Source of the DNA: Flavobacteriales bacterium
Lineage (GTDB): Bacteria > Bacteroidota > Bacteroidia > Flavobacteriales_E > Vicingaceae
DNA: 64,000 nt
Assembly: GCA_020635825.1 (NCBI GenBank)
Contig: JACJZA010000011.1
Location: 1 to 64,000 of the forward strand
Reading direction: 5' to 3'
Shown here in pieces: positions 17,451 through 27,162 of the stretch (positions are counted from its first letter, which is position 1; each line of letters opens with the position of its first letter). The notes under the pieces were generated by a model. That model searched no databases, was not told where the DNA came from, and was given only the letters and a program-made list of their open reading frames with translations. A program made the translations under genes and the position numbers.

Positions 17451-19442
17451 TTAGTTTTCTAATATTTTAAATTCGGTTCTTCGGTTTTGCTGATGTGCTT
17501 TTTCCTTTTTCTCTTCTGTAGCCATTTTAGCAATTTCAGCATCAGTTATTAATAGTTTAGTTTCTCCATAACCTTTAGCATGAAGTCTTTCTTTTGCAAT
17601 TCCTTTGGAGGTTAAATAATCAACACAAGACTGAGCCCTTTCTTGCGATAGTTTTTGATTATAAGCATCACTTCCCCTGGAATCGGTGTGTGCTCCTAGT
17701 TCAACCTTTAATTTGATGTTTTCATTTAATAAATCAACTACTTTATCAAGTTCATTAAATGAAGATTCTCGTAAAGTAGATTTGTTGTAATCATAGAAAA
17801 TATTCATCAACACCACTTTTTTCCCCGCTTCAATTTTTTCCAAGCCAATATTTTTTTCTATTTCTTGGAATGCAGCAGTATCAGGAATGTTAATGTTTTC
17901 TGAATAAAATAAATAACCTTCTTTTCTTACACTAATTCCATAATCATGTCCGGCAGGAAGTGATACAATGTATTTTCCCGTAGCACTGTTCGATTTGTAA
18001 TTAGCTATCAGTTTATTAGCAGTATTATCAAAAATTTCAATGTTGGCGCTTAATTTTTCATTGGTCTTTTTATCATAAACAATTCCCTTCAACAAGGTTA
18101 ATCTTGGTTTCTCTTCTTTCGGTTCATTAAAGGTAATTCGATAAATATCTTTTTTTCCAATGCCATCTATTTTTTCAGAAGTATAATAACCCTCTTTACC
18201 ATTTGCTGCTAATACAAAACATACATCATCATCTGCTGAATTAATAGGATAACCTAAGTTAATGGGAGTGCTCCATTTACCGTCTTTATTAATACTTTTA
18301 AAAATATCATATCCACCCATGGTAGGATGCCCTTTTGAACTAAAATAAAGAGTTTTTCCATCTGCTTGAAGAAAAATAGCATCTTCATCAGATGGAGTAT
18401 TAATTGGTTCTCCAAGATTTTCTGCGTCTCCCCATTTTCCATTTGGAAGAAGGTCAGATTTATAAATATCTTTTCCACCTAAACCTCCTGGTCGGTCACT
18501 TACAAAATAGATAGTTTTTCCTGTATAAGCATAACATGCCGAAGTCTCATGGTATTTAGAATTGATGGGTTGAGGTAATTCTTTTGGCTCACTCCAGTTA
18601 TTTCCTGTTTTTTCGGTTTCAAAAATATTGCCGTCACCTTTTGCATTATCTCTATAGATTAAAAGCTTTTGACCGTCTATGGATAAACCTACAGTCGCAT
18701 CGTGCAATTCTCTATTAATGGGAGCACCAATATTGATAGCATTTCCCCATTTTTCTCCATCTTTTTTTGAGTAATAAATGTCTTCATAAAAATCATCAAT
18801 GGCTAAATCACGTTGTCCTCCCATAGTACTACTTCTTCTAGAAGTAAAAAACATTTCCGATTCATCTGCAGTAATAACAGGAACATACTCATGGTTTTGT
18901 GTATTAATTGCTTTCCCAAGATTAGTAATTGTAGCATCTATAGGAGTATCCATTAACTTTTTAGCATACTCACACTCTTTGATGTTGGTTTCAATTTTTT
19001 CTATCACATCAGGATTCATTTTTGAACCTAAAATTTTTGCTTTTTTGTAGTTAAGAATCGCTTTGTCGAAATGATTACTATAATGATAAGTTTTACCTAA
19101 CAAATAGGTATAAAAACCATCAATGCTTTTATCTAATTCTAAAGCCTTTTCAAGGTGGTATTGTGCTTTGTCAAGATTTCCGGTATGTAATAAACAATCT
19201 CCAATTTTACCATTTAATTCAGCATTATTGTTGTTAAATGATTGAGCTTTGTTATAGTTTTCAAGAGCTTTGGAATAAATGTGTGCAAAGTAATAACCAT
19301 CTCCTGTAGAAATTTCTTTTAAAGCGGATTTAAGTCCTTCTTTGTTATTTTCAAAATGTTCTTTATCAAACGGAACATTTTGAGCAATAGAAAATTGACA
19401 AAAGACAAATAGAGATAATATGGAAAGTAAAAATCTGTTCAT
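17451..19442 (-). CDS. OmpA family protein with TPR, PD40 beta-propeller and Ig-like domain
   Basis: A 663-residue outer-membrane protein. In order: signal peptide (1-20), tetratricopeptide repeats (about 45-150), WD40-like PD40 repeats (about 185-430) with FTSRRSST, YFVSDRPGGLGGKDIY and YFSSKGHPTMGGYDIF blades, a CarboxypepD_reg-like domain (about 445-525), and a C-terminal OmpA peptidoglycan-binding domain (about 545-660) with LGAHTDSRGSDAYNQKLSQERA. This layout is typical of proteins encoded with PorP/SprF and T9SS adhesins, probably linking the complex to the wall. It sits 5 bases downstream of the adhesin gene and 1 base upstream of porP/sprF. Confidence 0.95.
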   Translation of the reverse strand: MNRFLLSILSLFVFCQFSIAQNVPFDKEHFENNKEGLKSALKEISTGDGYYFAHIYSKALENYNKAQSFNNNNAELNGKIGDCLLHTGNLDKAQYHLEKALELDKSIDGFYTYLLGKTYHYSNHFDKAILNYKKAKILGSKMNPDVIEKIETNIKECEYAKKLMDTPIDATITNLGKAINTQNHEYVPVITADESEMFFTSRRSSTMGGQRDLAIDDFYEDIYYSKKDGEKWGNAINIGAPINRELHDATVGLSIDGQKLLIYRDNAKGDGNIFETEKTGNNWSEPKELPQPINSKYHETSACYAYTGKTIYFVSDRPGGLGGKDIYKSDLLPNGKWGDAENLGEPINTPSDEDAIFLQADGKTLYFSSKGHPTMGGYDIFKSINKDGKWSTPINLGYPINSADDDVCFVLAANGKEGYYTSEKIDGIGKKDIYRITFNEPKEEKPRLTLLKGIVYDKKTNEKLSANIEIFDNTANKLIANYKSNSATGKYIVSLPAGHDYGISVRKEGYLFYSENINIPDTAAFQEIEKNIGLEKIEAGKKVVLMNIFYDYNKSTLRESSFNELDKVVDLLNENIKLKVELGAHTDSRGSDAYNQKLSQERAQSCVDYLTSKGIAKERLHAKGYGETKLLITDAEIAKMATEEKKEKAHQQNRRTEFKILEN

Positions 19443-19447
19443 TCTTC

Positions 19448-22400
19448 TTATCTAAATAATGTAACATTTCCTTTTACTTCTACTTCATCACCATTTACAA
19501 GGATTACTTTTACAGTATAAGCATATACTCCTGTGTTTAATGCCGTTCCATTGTGAGTTCCATCCCAACAAGCATCAATGTCTGTTGATTCAAATAAGAG
19601 TTCTCCCCATCTAGAATATACTCTGAAAAGCAATTCATCTAAACAATTGTTATAAACCTTTAAACAATCATTATTTCCGTCGTTATTTGGCGAAAATGCA
19701 TCTGGAACAAATATTTCTCCACATTCTTGGTCAACTTCAATAAGAATACATGAAGTACTGGTACAGTTATTTTGTGTTACAGAAACACAATACTCTGTGG
19801 TTTCAGTTGGAGTAGCAGTTGGGTTGGGACAATTATTACAAGATAAACTTTCTGTTGGTGTCCATAAAAATGGAGCATCTCCACTTGCACTAATATCAAT
19901 TGATTGACCTAGGTGAATTAATGCGTCGCTAAAGGCAGTTACTGTTGGGTTTGGAACCCAATTAACAGTATGTGTAGTAGTATCAGCACACGAATTAATA
20001 AAAGCAATTACCTGATAAGTAGTTGTGTCGCTTGGAGAAACAGTAATACTTGAAGTGGTTTCGGTAGTGTTCCAAACATAAGAAGAACCTCCGCTTGCTT
20101 GTAAAATCAAATCAGCACCGTCACACATATTATTATCTCCAGTAATAGTAGCTATAGGTTTTGGAAGAATAGAAACGGTTACCTGAGAATTATTCATACA
20201 ACCATTAACATCGGTTCCTTCAACTGAGTAAGATGTATTTGAAGAAGGAGTAACATCAATGGAAGGAGTAGTTTCAGTTGTATTCCACACATAGGAGCTA
20301 GCACCTGTAGCGGTTAAAGCTGTTGAGCTTCCTTCACAAATACTATCAGTTCCAGAAATAGTCACGTTTGGTAAAGAATTTACTGTTACAGTAATGCTCC
20401 CGGTATTTTCACAGTTGTTTGCATCAGTTACTATTACTGAATAATTAGTAGTATTAGTTGGAGATACAGTTATTGTATTTGAATTAGAAGAAGTACTCCA
20501 CAAATAAGCCGTTCCTCCAGAAGCCGTTAATGTAGTAGATTCACCATTACAAATAACAGAATCTCCACTGAATGAAACAGATGGTAAGGTATTAACTGTA
20601 ATAGAAAAATAAGCAGTATCTAAACATCCACCTGTATTTACAATAACGGAATAGGTAGAATCTAAAGCAGGAGAAACCATAATTGAATCTGTTGATTCAC
20701 CAGTATTCCAAGTATACGTTCCGCCACCTGAAGCAGATAAGGTAGTAGTATTGCCTTCACATAAGAAATTGCTTCCATTGCTCGAAGTAATTAATCCTGA
20801 AGGATTGGAAACTACCTGTACTAAAATACTAGTGGTATCAGAGCATCCATTTGAATTTGTAGCAGTAACTAAATAAGTTGAATCTAGAGAAGGAGAAACA
20901 GTAATAGAAGGTGTGGTAGCACCATTATTCCACACATAAGAATTTCCTCCACTTGCTGTTAAAGTGGTGGAATTTCCGGAACATATTACATTGCTTCCTG
21001 AAATAGAAGGAGAAGGTAAAGCATTTACCACAACATTAATATTACCTGAATTTGAACAATTGTTGGCATCTATGACTGTAACTGAATAAGTAGAATCAGC
21101 AGCAGGATTTACAACTATGGAATCATTCGTACTTCCATTATTCCATAAATAAGAAGTTCCACCAGAAGCAAATAATGTAGTAGATTCTCCGTTACAAATA
21201 ACAGAATCTCCACTGAATGTAACAGTTGGTAAGGAGTTAACTGTAATAGAAAAATAAGCGGTGTCTAAACATCCTCCTGCATCAACAATAACTGAATAGG
21301 TAGAGTCTAAAGCAGGAGAAACTATTATTGAATCTGTTGTTTCACCAGTATTCCAAGTATAGGTCCCGCCACCTGAAGCAGATAAGGTTGTTGTATTACC
21401 TTCACACAAGAAATTACTTCCTTCACTAGAAGTAATTAACCCAGAAGGGTTGGAAACTACTTGAACTAAAATACTTGTGGTATCAGAACATCCACTTGGA
21501 TTTGTAGCAGTAACTAAATAAGTAGAATCCGTTGAAGGAGAAACAGTAATAGAAGGTGTCGTAGCCCCATTATTCCATACGTAAGAATTGCCACCATTTG
21601 CAGTTAAAGTAGTAGACGTTCCACTACAAATAACATTGCTTCCAGAAATACTTGGAGAAGGTAATGGATTTACTACAACATCAATATTTGCTGTGTTTTC
21701 ACAATTGTTATTGTCCGTTACAGTTACAGAATAGTTTGTATCGGAAGTAGGGTTAGCAACAATGGAATCTAAAGTAGAACTATCATTCCACACATAAGTA
21801 GAACCGCCACTAGCAGTTAAAGTAGTAAATTCACCTGTACAAATTGTATCTGTTCCTGAAATAGATGCAATAGGTAGTGCATTGACAATGACATCATAAT
21901 ATGCTGTGTCTAAACATCCATTGACATCAACGATAACAGAAAAAGTAGAATCACTTAAAGGGTTGGTTACTACTGAATCAAGGCTAGTTCCATTGTTCCA
22001 TGTATAAGTTCCTCCTCCACTTGCAAAAAGAGTAGAAGAGTTTCCAAAACAAACTGTGTCTATTCCAATAATGGAAGCTGTTGGTTGTGTTTTTACTTGA
22101 ACAGTAATACTTGTTGTATCTGAACAACCGCTAGAATTTGTTGCAGTAACAACATAGGTAGTATCAGCAGTTGGAGAAACATTAATAAAAGGAGTTATTG
22201 CACCATTGTTCCATACATAAGAAATTCCTCCATTGGCAGTTAAAGTAGTAGATTCACCTTCACAAATTACATTAGTTCCAGAAATAGAAGGTGTAGGTAA
22301 AGGATTAACAAATACATCAATATTCGTAGAATTTTGACAGTTGTTATTATCCGTTACTGTTACCGAATAATTGGTATCTGAACTAGGATTCACTACAATA

Positions 22401-24358
22401 GAATCTAAGATTGATGTAGTATTCCAAAGGTATGAAACTCCTCCAGAAGCAGTAAGAGTTGTCGTGTCTCCAATACAAATAGAATCAATTCCTGTTATGG
22501 TGGCAGTTGGTAAATCATTTACTGTTACAGAAACACTATCAATAGTGCTACAACCAACAGTATCAGTTACTTCATAAATTAATGAATAATTTCCTGCTGT
22601 TGAGGTTGAAAAATTAGGTGTTTGTATTGCTGATGAGTTTAAAGCAAGTTGACCTGTTCCAGTCCAAGAATGATTGTAAGGCATTGATCCTCCGTTTGGA
22701 TTACCATTTAAATTAATCACATCATTTAAACAAACAAAAGTATCAGATGCTGTTACATTTACAGTTGGGTAATCATTTACTGTTACATATAATGAAGCTG
22801 AAGTGATGTTTCCACAAACTCCGGTTATATCAACATTGTAGAGAGTGTTTTGTGAAGGAACTACTGAAACAGAAGGAGCAGAGCTAGTAAACCCGGGAGG
22901 AGTAGAACTCCACGAATAGGTATAAGAACCTGCCCCGGTTACTTCGGCATCTAAAACAGCAGTATCTCCAAGGCACAAAGCTTCTTTTGCAGTGGTGATT
23001 TTTACAACCTGAATCCCACTTGTTGCAGAGATGGTATAAGAACAAATATCTCCTGCAAAACCATCTACCATAATATAATATTGATTACCTGGAATTAGTC
23101 CGGTAGCAGTAATTGTTTGTGAATTGGTAGTTTCTAAAAATGTAGAAACTGCTGTAAAGTTGGTACAATTGGTTCCACTAAAAATTTGCATTTGCATTCC
23201 GTTGCCATTTGAACAATAGTTCACCTGAACAAAAAGTTCGGCTGTTGTAGCATCTGCGGTAAATGTTAACCAACTATTATTATCGATTTGAACCGGAGAG
23301 GCTCCACCATAACCTTGACCAAAAGGTGCAGTTGGATTAGAATTTGGAACTCCATTTTGTCCTGTTCCGGTCATATTGCTTGGAAAGTCTTGGGTATAAG
23401 CACTACTGGTAACACCACCATATCCATTTAAGTCGCATATTTCTTGAGCGCTTGCACAATTATCATTATCGGGGGTTGCCACACAAATTCCAAATTGACC
23501 ATTAGCATTATTATCGTATTCCCAAACACGAATATACATGGTTGCACCGGGAGTTAGTCCTGTTGCATAAATATGAGGCATTAATATTCCATCACCGGGC
23601 TCACCGTCATCATCACATTCAACTAAAGTTAATGCTCCACAAGCACCTGAATAAAGTGCCATTGCTCCATCAGCAAAATCTACTGATAAGGTATGAATGT
23701 CTAATTCTCCACTAGCAGGTACTATAACTGAAAACCAAACATCACCACCCAAATAACCTCCATCAAAAGGAGATGACCCACCACATGCTGAAGGTGTTGG
23801 AACTGCTGAGTTACCGGCTCCGAAGTTGGTATATATCTCAAAATTACATGAAGGAGTTACTACAGGCAGAGGGTAAGCAGAACAAGGAGTGTCATTATTG
23901 GGTGGAGCTAATCCTGTTACACAAATATTAAATGTAGCAGTTCCCCATCCGGTTCCATAATGATAAACACGAACATAATATGTATTTCCGATGGTTAAAC
24001 TTTGATTATTTAACACTTCATCTCCATTAGGTCCATTCAAATCTTCGCATTGAATAGAAGTTAAAGAACCGCATGTTCCAGAAAAAAGCTGAATAACTGC
24101 ATCATATCCTGTTGTAGGATCAACAGTGATAGTCATATTCGTACTATTGGCAACAAACTGATACCATACATCATCATCTGCATTTCCACCACCGGAACAA
24201 GTTGGTAAAGATTCTGTTGCATTGGCTGAAGAACCAGCTTGAAAATTACAGGAAGTGAAAGTAGGGGTAATAATTACGGCATTAGAACAATCATCATCTT
24301 GAGAAAATAAAGGGGATGATAAAATAAATGCCAGAATAAAAAGTAAAAATCTATTCAT
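19448..24358 (-). CDS. Giant Ig-repeat adhesin with gliding-motility-associated (CHU C, T9SS type B) C-terminal domain
   Basis: A 1636-residue surface protein. The start is set at 24358, where the ATG overlaps the upstream stop by 8 bases and opens the signal peptide MNRFLLFILAFILSSPLFSQ; an in-frame ATG 21 bases earlier would add a basic stretch. Residues about 25-445 hold three PPC-like beta domains (DDDVWYQFVA, GGDVWFSV, NSWLTFTA). About a dozen Ig-like modules of 60-80 residues follow, each with a SYVWN[NT]G / DSTYSVTV signature. The C-terminus has VPDAFSPNNDGNNDCLKVYN and ends YTVKVILVNGDEVEVKGNVTLFR, the type B sorting domain. It is probably secreted by T9SS and held at the surface with the two genes behind it. 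Confidence 0.94.
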   Translation of the reverse strand: MNRFLLFILAFILSSPLFSQDDDCSNAVIITPTFTSCNFQAGSSANATESLPTCSGGGNADDDVWYQFVANSTNMTITVDPTTGYDAVIQLFSGTCGSLTSIQCEDLNGPNGDEVLNNQSLTIGNTYYVRVYHYGTGWGTATFNICVTGLAPPNNDTPCSAYPLPVVTPSCNFEIYTNFGAGNSAVPTPSACGGSSPFDGGYLGGDVWFSVIVPASGELDIHTLSVDFADGAMALYSGACGALTLVECDDDGEPGDGILMPHIYATGLTPGATMYIRVWEYDNNANGQFGICVATPDNDNCASAQEICDLNGYGGVTSSAYTQDFPSNMTGTGQNGVPNSNPTAPFGQGYGGASPVQIDNNSWLTFTADATTAELFVQVNYCSNGNGMQMQIFSGTNCTNFTAVSTFLETTNSQTITATGLIPGNQYYIMVDGFAGDICSYTISATSGIQVVKITTAKEALCLGDTAVLDAEVTGAGSYTYSWSSTPPGFTSSAPSVSVVPSQNTLYNVDITGVCGNITSASLYVTVNDYPTVNVTASDTFVCLNDVINLNGNPNGGSMPYNHSWTGTGQLALNSSAIQTPNFSTSTAGNYSLIYEVTDTVGCSTIDSVSVTVNDLPTATITGIDSICIGDTTTLTASGGVSYLWNTTSILDSIVVNPSSDTNYSVTVTDNNNCQNSTNIDVFVNPLPTPSISGTNVICEGESTTLTANGGISYVWNNGAITPFINVSPTADTTYVVTATNSSGCSDTTSITVQVKTQPTASIIGIDTVCFGNSSTLFASGGGTYTWNNGTSLDSVVTNPLSDSTFSVIVDVNGCLDTAYYDVIVNALPIASISGTDTICTGEFTTLTASGGSTYVWNDSSTLDSIVANPTSDTNYSVTVTDNNNCENTANIDVVVNPLPSPSISGSNVICSGTSTTLTANGGNSYVWNNGATTPSITVSPSTDSTYLVTATNPSGCSDTTSILVQVVSNPSGLITSSEGSNFLCEGNTTTLSASGGGTYTWNTGETTDSIIVSPALDSTYSVIVDAGGCLDTAYFSITVNSLPTVTFSGDSVICNGESTTLFASGGTSYLWNNGSTNDSIVVNPAADSTYSVTVIDANNCSNSGNINVVVNALPSPSISGSNVICSGNSTTLTASGGNSYVWNNGATTPSITVSPSLDSTYLVTATNSNGCSDTTSILVQVVSNPSGLITSSNGSNFLCEGNTTTLSASGGGTYTWNTGESTDSIMVSPALDSTYSVIVNTGGCLDTAYFSITVNTLPSVSFSGDSVICNGESTTLTASGGTAYLWSTSSNSNTITVSPTNTTNYSVIVTDANNCENTGSITVTVNSLPNVTISGTDSICEGSSTALTATGASSYVWNTTETTPSIDVTPSSNTSYSVEGTDVNGCMNNSQVTVSILPKPIATITGDNNMCDGADLILQASGGSSYVWNTTETTSSITVSPSDTTTYQVIAFINSCADTTTHTVNWVPNPTVTAFSDALIHLGQSIDISASGDAPFLWTPTESLSCNNCPNPTATPTETTEYCVSVTQNNCTSTSCILIEVDQECGEIFVPDAFSPNNDGNNDCLKVYNNCLDELLFRVYSRWGELLFESTDIDACWDGTHNGTALNTGVYAYTVKVILVNGDEVEVKGNVTLFR
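20583..22507 (-). repeat. Higher-order tandem repeat inside the adhesin (three units of about 645 bp)
   Basis: The landmark GGTAAGG/GGTAGTG at 20583, 21228 and 21873 recurs exactly 645 bases apart, with a further related site at 22508 (635). Each unit encodes about 215 residues, that is three Ig-like modules. The first two units share long near-identical stretches (for example the blocks around 20620-20820 and 21265-21465), while the third is more diverged. Confidence 0.85.
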
Positions 24359-24677
24359 AGCGTTTATTTTCTTTTTCAAAATTGATTAAGGCAGCTTGAT
24401 TTTCTATCAAAATAGCTTTGATTTTTGCTATATCAAAAGCAGGATAATCGCCACCTTCTTTTACATCAAAAACCATTTGGTAATTAATCCAGTCTAATTT
24501 ACAATTAGAAACATTTTGTATGGATTGAGTAGCTTGTTCTATGGCTGTAACTTGCTCTTGGGTTTTAAGTTGATTAAGGGAAAGCGTATAGGTAGATATT
24601 CTTTCAGGAGCTTTTTCCTGAGTATATCCCTTAAAAAAAGAAAACCCTAAAAACAATAGGATTAGGTATCTAAACAT
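24351..24677 (-). CDS. Small exported hypothetical protein heading the adhesin operon
   Basis: A 108-residue protein with a signal peptide (about 1-19, ending GYTQEK) and a short mature domain containing LSLNQLKTQEQVTAIEQATQSI and LDWINYQMVFDVKEGGDYPAFDIAKIKAIL. The beta-alpha-beta shape with a mid-chain Cys (VSNCKLDW) recalls heavy-metal-associated-like folds, but no metal-binding CxxC is present. The family is not identified. The stop overlaps the adhesin start (ATGAATAG), so the two are translationally coupled, which suggests a role in adhesin export or assembly. Confidence 0.75.
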   Translation of the reverse strand: MFRYLILLFLGFSFFKGYTQEKAPERISTYTLSLNQLKTQEQVTAIEQATQSIQNVSNCKLDWINYQMVFDVKEGGDYPAFDIAKIKAILIENQAALINFEKENKRYE

Positions 24678-24763
24678 AACGTTAAAATTTTATGTTGTAA
24701 TAATCAGTTTTGTTAAAAATAATAACAAATTAAATGAAAATCAACAAAATAATGGTTAAGTAA

Positions 24764-26074
24764 TTATTTTTTCCTCATGAACAATTGAAGAGGAACACCT
24801 TTGAAATCGAAATTTTCTCGAAGTTTATTTTCCAAAAAGCGTTTGTATGGGTCCTTAATGTATTGAGGTAAATTACAATAAAATGCAAAGGTTGGAGTGT
24901 AAGTTGGTAGTTGATTCACAAACTTAATTTTGATGTATTTTCCTTTTACAGCGGGCGGAGGATTTTGATTAATAATCTCTAACATCACATCATTTAATTT
25001 AGAAGTAGATACTTTACGTTTACGGTTTTCATAAACTTTTACCACTTCTTCCAGAGCTTTAAAAATACGTTGTTTATTGTTAGTTACAGATGTAAAAATA
25101 ATAGGTACATCCGTAAAAGGAGCTAAACGTTGTTTGATTACCTTTTCAAACTCTTTAGCAGTATTGGTTTCTTTTTCAATTAAATCCCACTTGTTTACCA
25201 ATATCACCAATCCTTTTTTATTTTTAATGATAAGGCTTAAGATGTTCATGTCTTGCGACATAATCCCTTCGGAAGCTTCAATCATTAATAGACAAACATC
25301 GGCATTTTCAATTGCACGAATGGTTCGCATGGTTGAGTAAAACTCTAAATCTTCATTAACCTTTCCTCTTTTTCTCAATCCTGCAGTATCAACCAATTTC
25401 ATGTCAAACCCAAAAGCAGTATACCTAGTAGAAATAGCATCTCTGGTAGTTCCAGCAATATTGGTAACAATGTTTCTTTCTTTACCAATTAAAGCATTAA
25501 GTAATGATGATTTCCCCACATTAGGACGCCCTACAATAGCAAGTTTTAATAAATCTTCCTCTTCCTCTATTTCTTTATCCTCTAAGTTATTGACGATTTC
25601 ATCCAACAATTCACCTGTACCACTTCCACTTACCGATGAAACATTGTAAATATCATCGCTAATGCCTAACCCATAAAAAACACTAGAATCTGGAATACGA
25701 GCGGTGTTATCTACTTTGTTTGAAACCAATATTACTTTCTTATTGGTTCTTCTCAAAACATTGGCTACTTCCTGGTCGAGGTCGGTAATACCTAAGGTAA
25801 CATCTACAACAAACACTAGTAAATCAGCTTCTTCAATAGCAATCATTACTTGTTTTCTTATTTCCTCTTCAAAAATATCGTCAGAACCTTTTATGTATCC
25901 TCCTGTATCAATTAAAGTAAATTCTTTTCCATTCCAATCTACTTTTCCATAATGACGGTCACGTGTAACTCCACTTGCTTCATCAACAATGGCTTGTCTA
26001 CTTTCTGTCAAACGATTAAAAAGCGTTGATTTTCCTACGTTTGGTCTTCCTACTATTGCTACAATGTTCGCCAT
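24764..26074 (-). CDS. der: Ribosome biogenesis GTPase Der (EngA), two G domains
   Basis: A 436-residue GTPase with two tandem G domains and a C-terminal KH-like domain. G domain 1 has GRPNVGKSTLFN, DTGGY and NKVD; G domain 2 has GRPNVGKSSLLN, DTAGLRKRG and NKWDLIEK. The KH-like end covers about residues 350-436 (NPPPAVKGKYIKIKFVNQ...). Der is essential for 50S subunit maturation. It is 53 bases downstream of era on the same strand, pairing two ribosome-assembly GTPases. Confidence 0.97.
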   Translation of the reverse strand: MANIVAIVGRPNVGKSTLFNRLTESRQAIVDEASGVTRDRHYGKVDWNGKEFTLIDTGGYIKGSDDIFEEEIRKQVMIAIEEADLLVFVVDVTLGITDLDQEVANVLRRTNKKVILVSNKVDNTARIPDSSVFYGLGISDDIYNVSSVSGSGTGELLDEIVNNLEDKEIEEEEDLLKLAIVGRPNVGKSSLLNALIGKERNIVTNIAGTTRDAISTRYTAFGFDMKLVDTAGLRKRGKVNEDLEFYSTMRTIRAIENADVCLLMIEASEGIMSQDMNILSLIIKNKKGLVILVNKWDLIEKETNTAKEFEKVIKQRLAPFTDVPIIFTSVTNNKQRIFKALEEVVKVYENRKRKVSTSKLNDVMLEIINQNPPPAVKGKYIKIKFVNQLPTYTPTFAFYCNLPQYIKDPYKRFLENKLRENFDFKGVPLQLFMRKK

Positions 26075-26127
26075 GTTTTTAATTTAAAGCTGCAAAGGTA
26101 CAACTTTACAACATACCACCATTTTAT

Positions 26128-27006
26128 TTAATGATTATAGCCAAATCGTTTTAGCATATTATCGTTGTCTCGCCAATCTTTATTCACTTTTACATATAAC
26201 TCCAAAAACACTTTTTTGCCAAAAAAAGTTTCTAAATCTTTACGTGCTTCTGTCCCTACTTTTTTAAGTCCTTTACCTTGATGACCAATGATAATTCCTT
26301 TTTGAGAATCGCGAGCAACTATAATGTTAGCTCTCATTCTGATAATGTCTGGTTGTTCTTTAAATTCTTCTACTTCCACTTCACAACTATAAGGAACTTC
26401 TTTTTTGAAATTGAGTAATAGTTTTTCTCTGATGATTTCTGAAACAAAAAAACGTTCAGGTTTATCCGTTAAAGCATCTTTTTCATAAAATGGTTCACCT
26501 TCAGGAAGCAACTCCTTAATACGAAGAAAAATATTGTCGATATTAAATTGGTGTAAGGCAGAAATAGGATAGATTTCTGCTTTAGGAAGTTCAGATTTCC
26601 AAAAATCTACTTTGGTCTCTAAAAAAGATTGGTCTACTTCATCTATTTTATTGATGAGTAACAAAACGGGAACATCGGTGTTTTTGAGAACACGAAGAAT
26701 ATCTTCATTTTTAAAAAGCACTTCCTTTACTTCTACCATAAATAGAATAATATCTGCATCGCTTAAAGCAGATTTTACAAAAGCCATCATGCTTTCGTGC
26801 ATTTTGTAGGCAGGCTTTAAAACCCCTGGAGTATCAGAGAAAACAATTTGACAATTATCTTCGTTTACAATGCCCATAATTCGGTGGCGAGTGGTCTGAG
26901 CTTTAGAAGTAATAATAGATAAACGTTCTCCTACCAATGCATTCATTAGGGTGGATTTACCAACATTGGGATTACCAATAATATTTACAAAACCTGATTT
27001 GTACAT
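26128..27006 (-). CDS. era: GTPase Era
   Basis: A 292-residue GTPase that binds the 3' end of 16S rRNA and aids 30S assembly. The G domain (about 1-165) has GNPNVGKSTLMN, the switch region ITSKAQTTRHRIMG, DTPGVLKP and NKIDEVD. The C-terminal KH domain (about 200-285) has the RNA-binding loop IIGHQGKGLKKVG. Full family length. Transcription is away from the initiator tRNA, whose promoter lies in the short gap upstream. Confidence 0.97.
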   Translation of the reverse strand: MYKSGFVNIIGNPNVGKSTLMNALVGERLSIITSKAQTTRHRIMGIVNEDNCQIVFSDTPGVLKPAYKMHESMMAFVKSALSDADIILFMVEVKEVLFKNEDILRVLKNTDVPVLLLINKIDEVDQSFLETKVDFWKSELPKAEIYPISALHQFNIDNIFLRIKELLPEGEPFYEKDALTDKPERFFVSEIIREKLLLNFKKEVPYSCEVEVEEFKEQPDIIRMRANIIVARDSQKGIIIGHQGKGLKKVGTEARKDLETFFGKKVFLELYVKVNKDWRDNDNMLKRFGYNH

Positions 27007-27021
27007 TTATTTCGTTAAAAT

Positions 27022-27053
27022 TTGGAATACAAAGAAACAAAATATTATATTTG
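27022..27053 (+). promoter_or_regulatory. Promoter of the initiator tRNA gene
   Basis: TTG (27022-27024) and TATATTTG (27046-27053) with a 21-base spacer fit the flavobacterial TTG-N17-23-TAnnTTTG promoter. Transcription would begin near 27060, about 30 bases before the mature tRNA 5' end at 27090. Confidence 0.65.
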
Positions 27054-27089
27054 CATCCCCTTTTAGAAAAGACCAACTTAAAAATATAT

Positions 27090-27162
27090 CGCGGGGTGGA
27101 GCAGTTGGTAGCTCGTCGGGCTCATAACCCGAAGGCCGTAGGTTCGAGTCCTGCCCCCGCTA
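27090..27162 (+). tRNA. Initiator tRNA-fMet (anticodon CAU)
   Basis: The cloverleaf folds with a CAT anticodon in CTCATAA (27121-27127). Two initiator marks are present: no Watson-Crick pair at the top of the acceptor stem (C1 faces U72, with CGCGGGG against CCCCGCT) and three G-C pairs in the anticodon stem (GGG/CCC). The T-loop is TTCGAGT. The discriminator A at 27162 is followed by CTA, so CCA is not encoded and must be added. The 3' half overlaps, antisense, the last codons of the serine recombinase gene. It appears intact and functional. Confidence 0.95.

Noticed and set aside
19448..24358. The repeats in the adhesin region as a CRISPR array
   Set aside because: The repeats are coding, in frame and long (about 215 or 645 bases), without short identical repeats and unique spacers. 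No cas genes are present.
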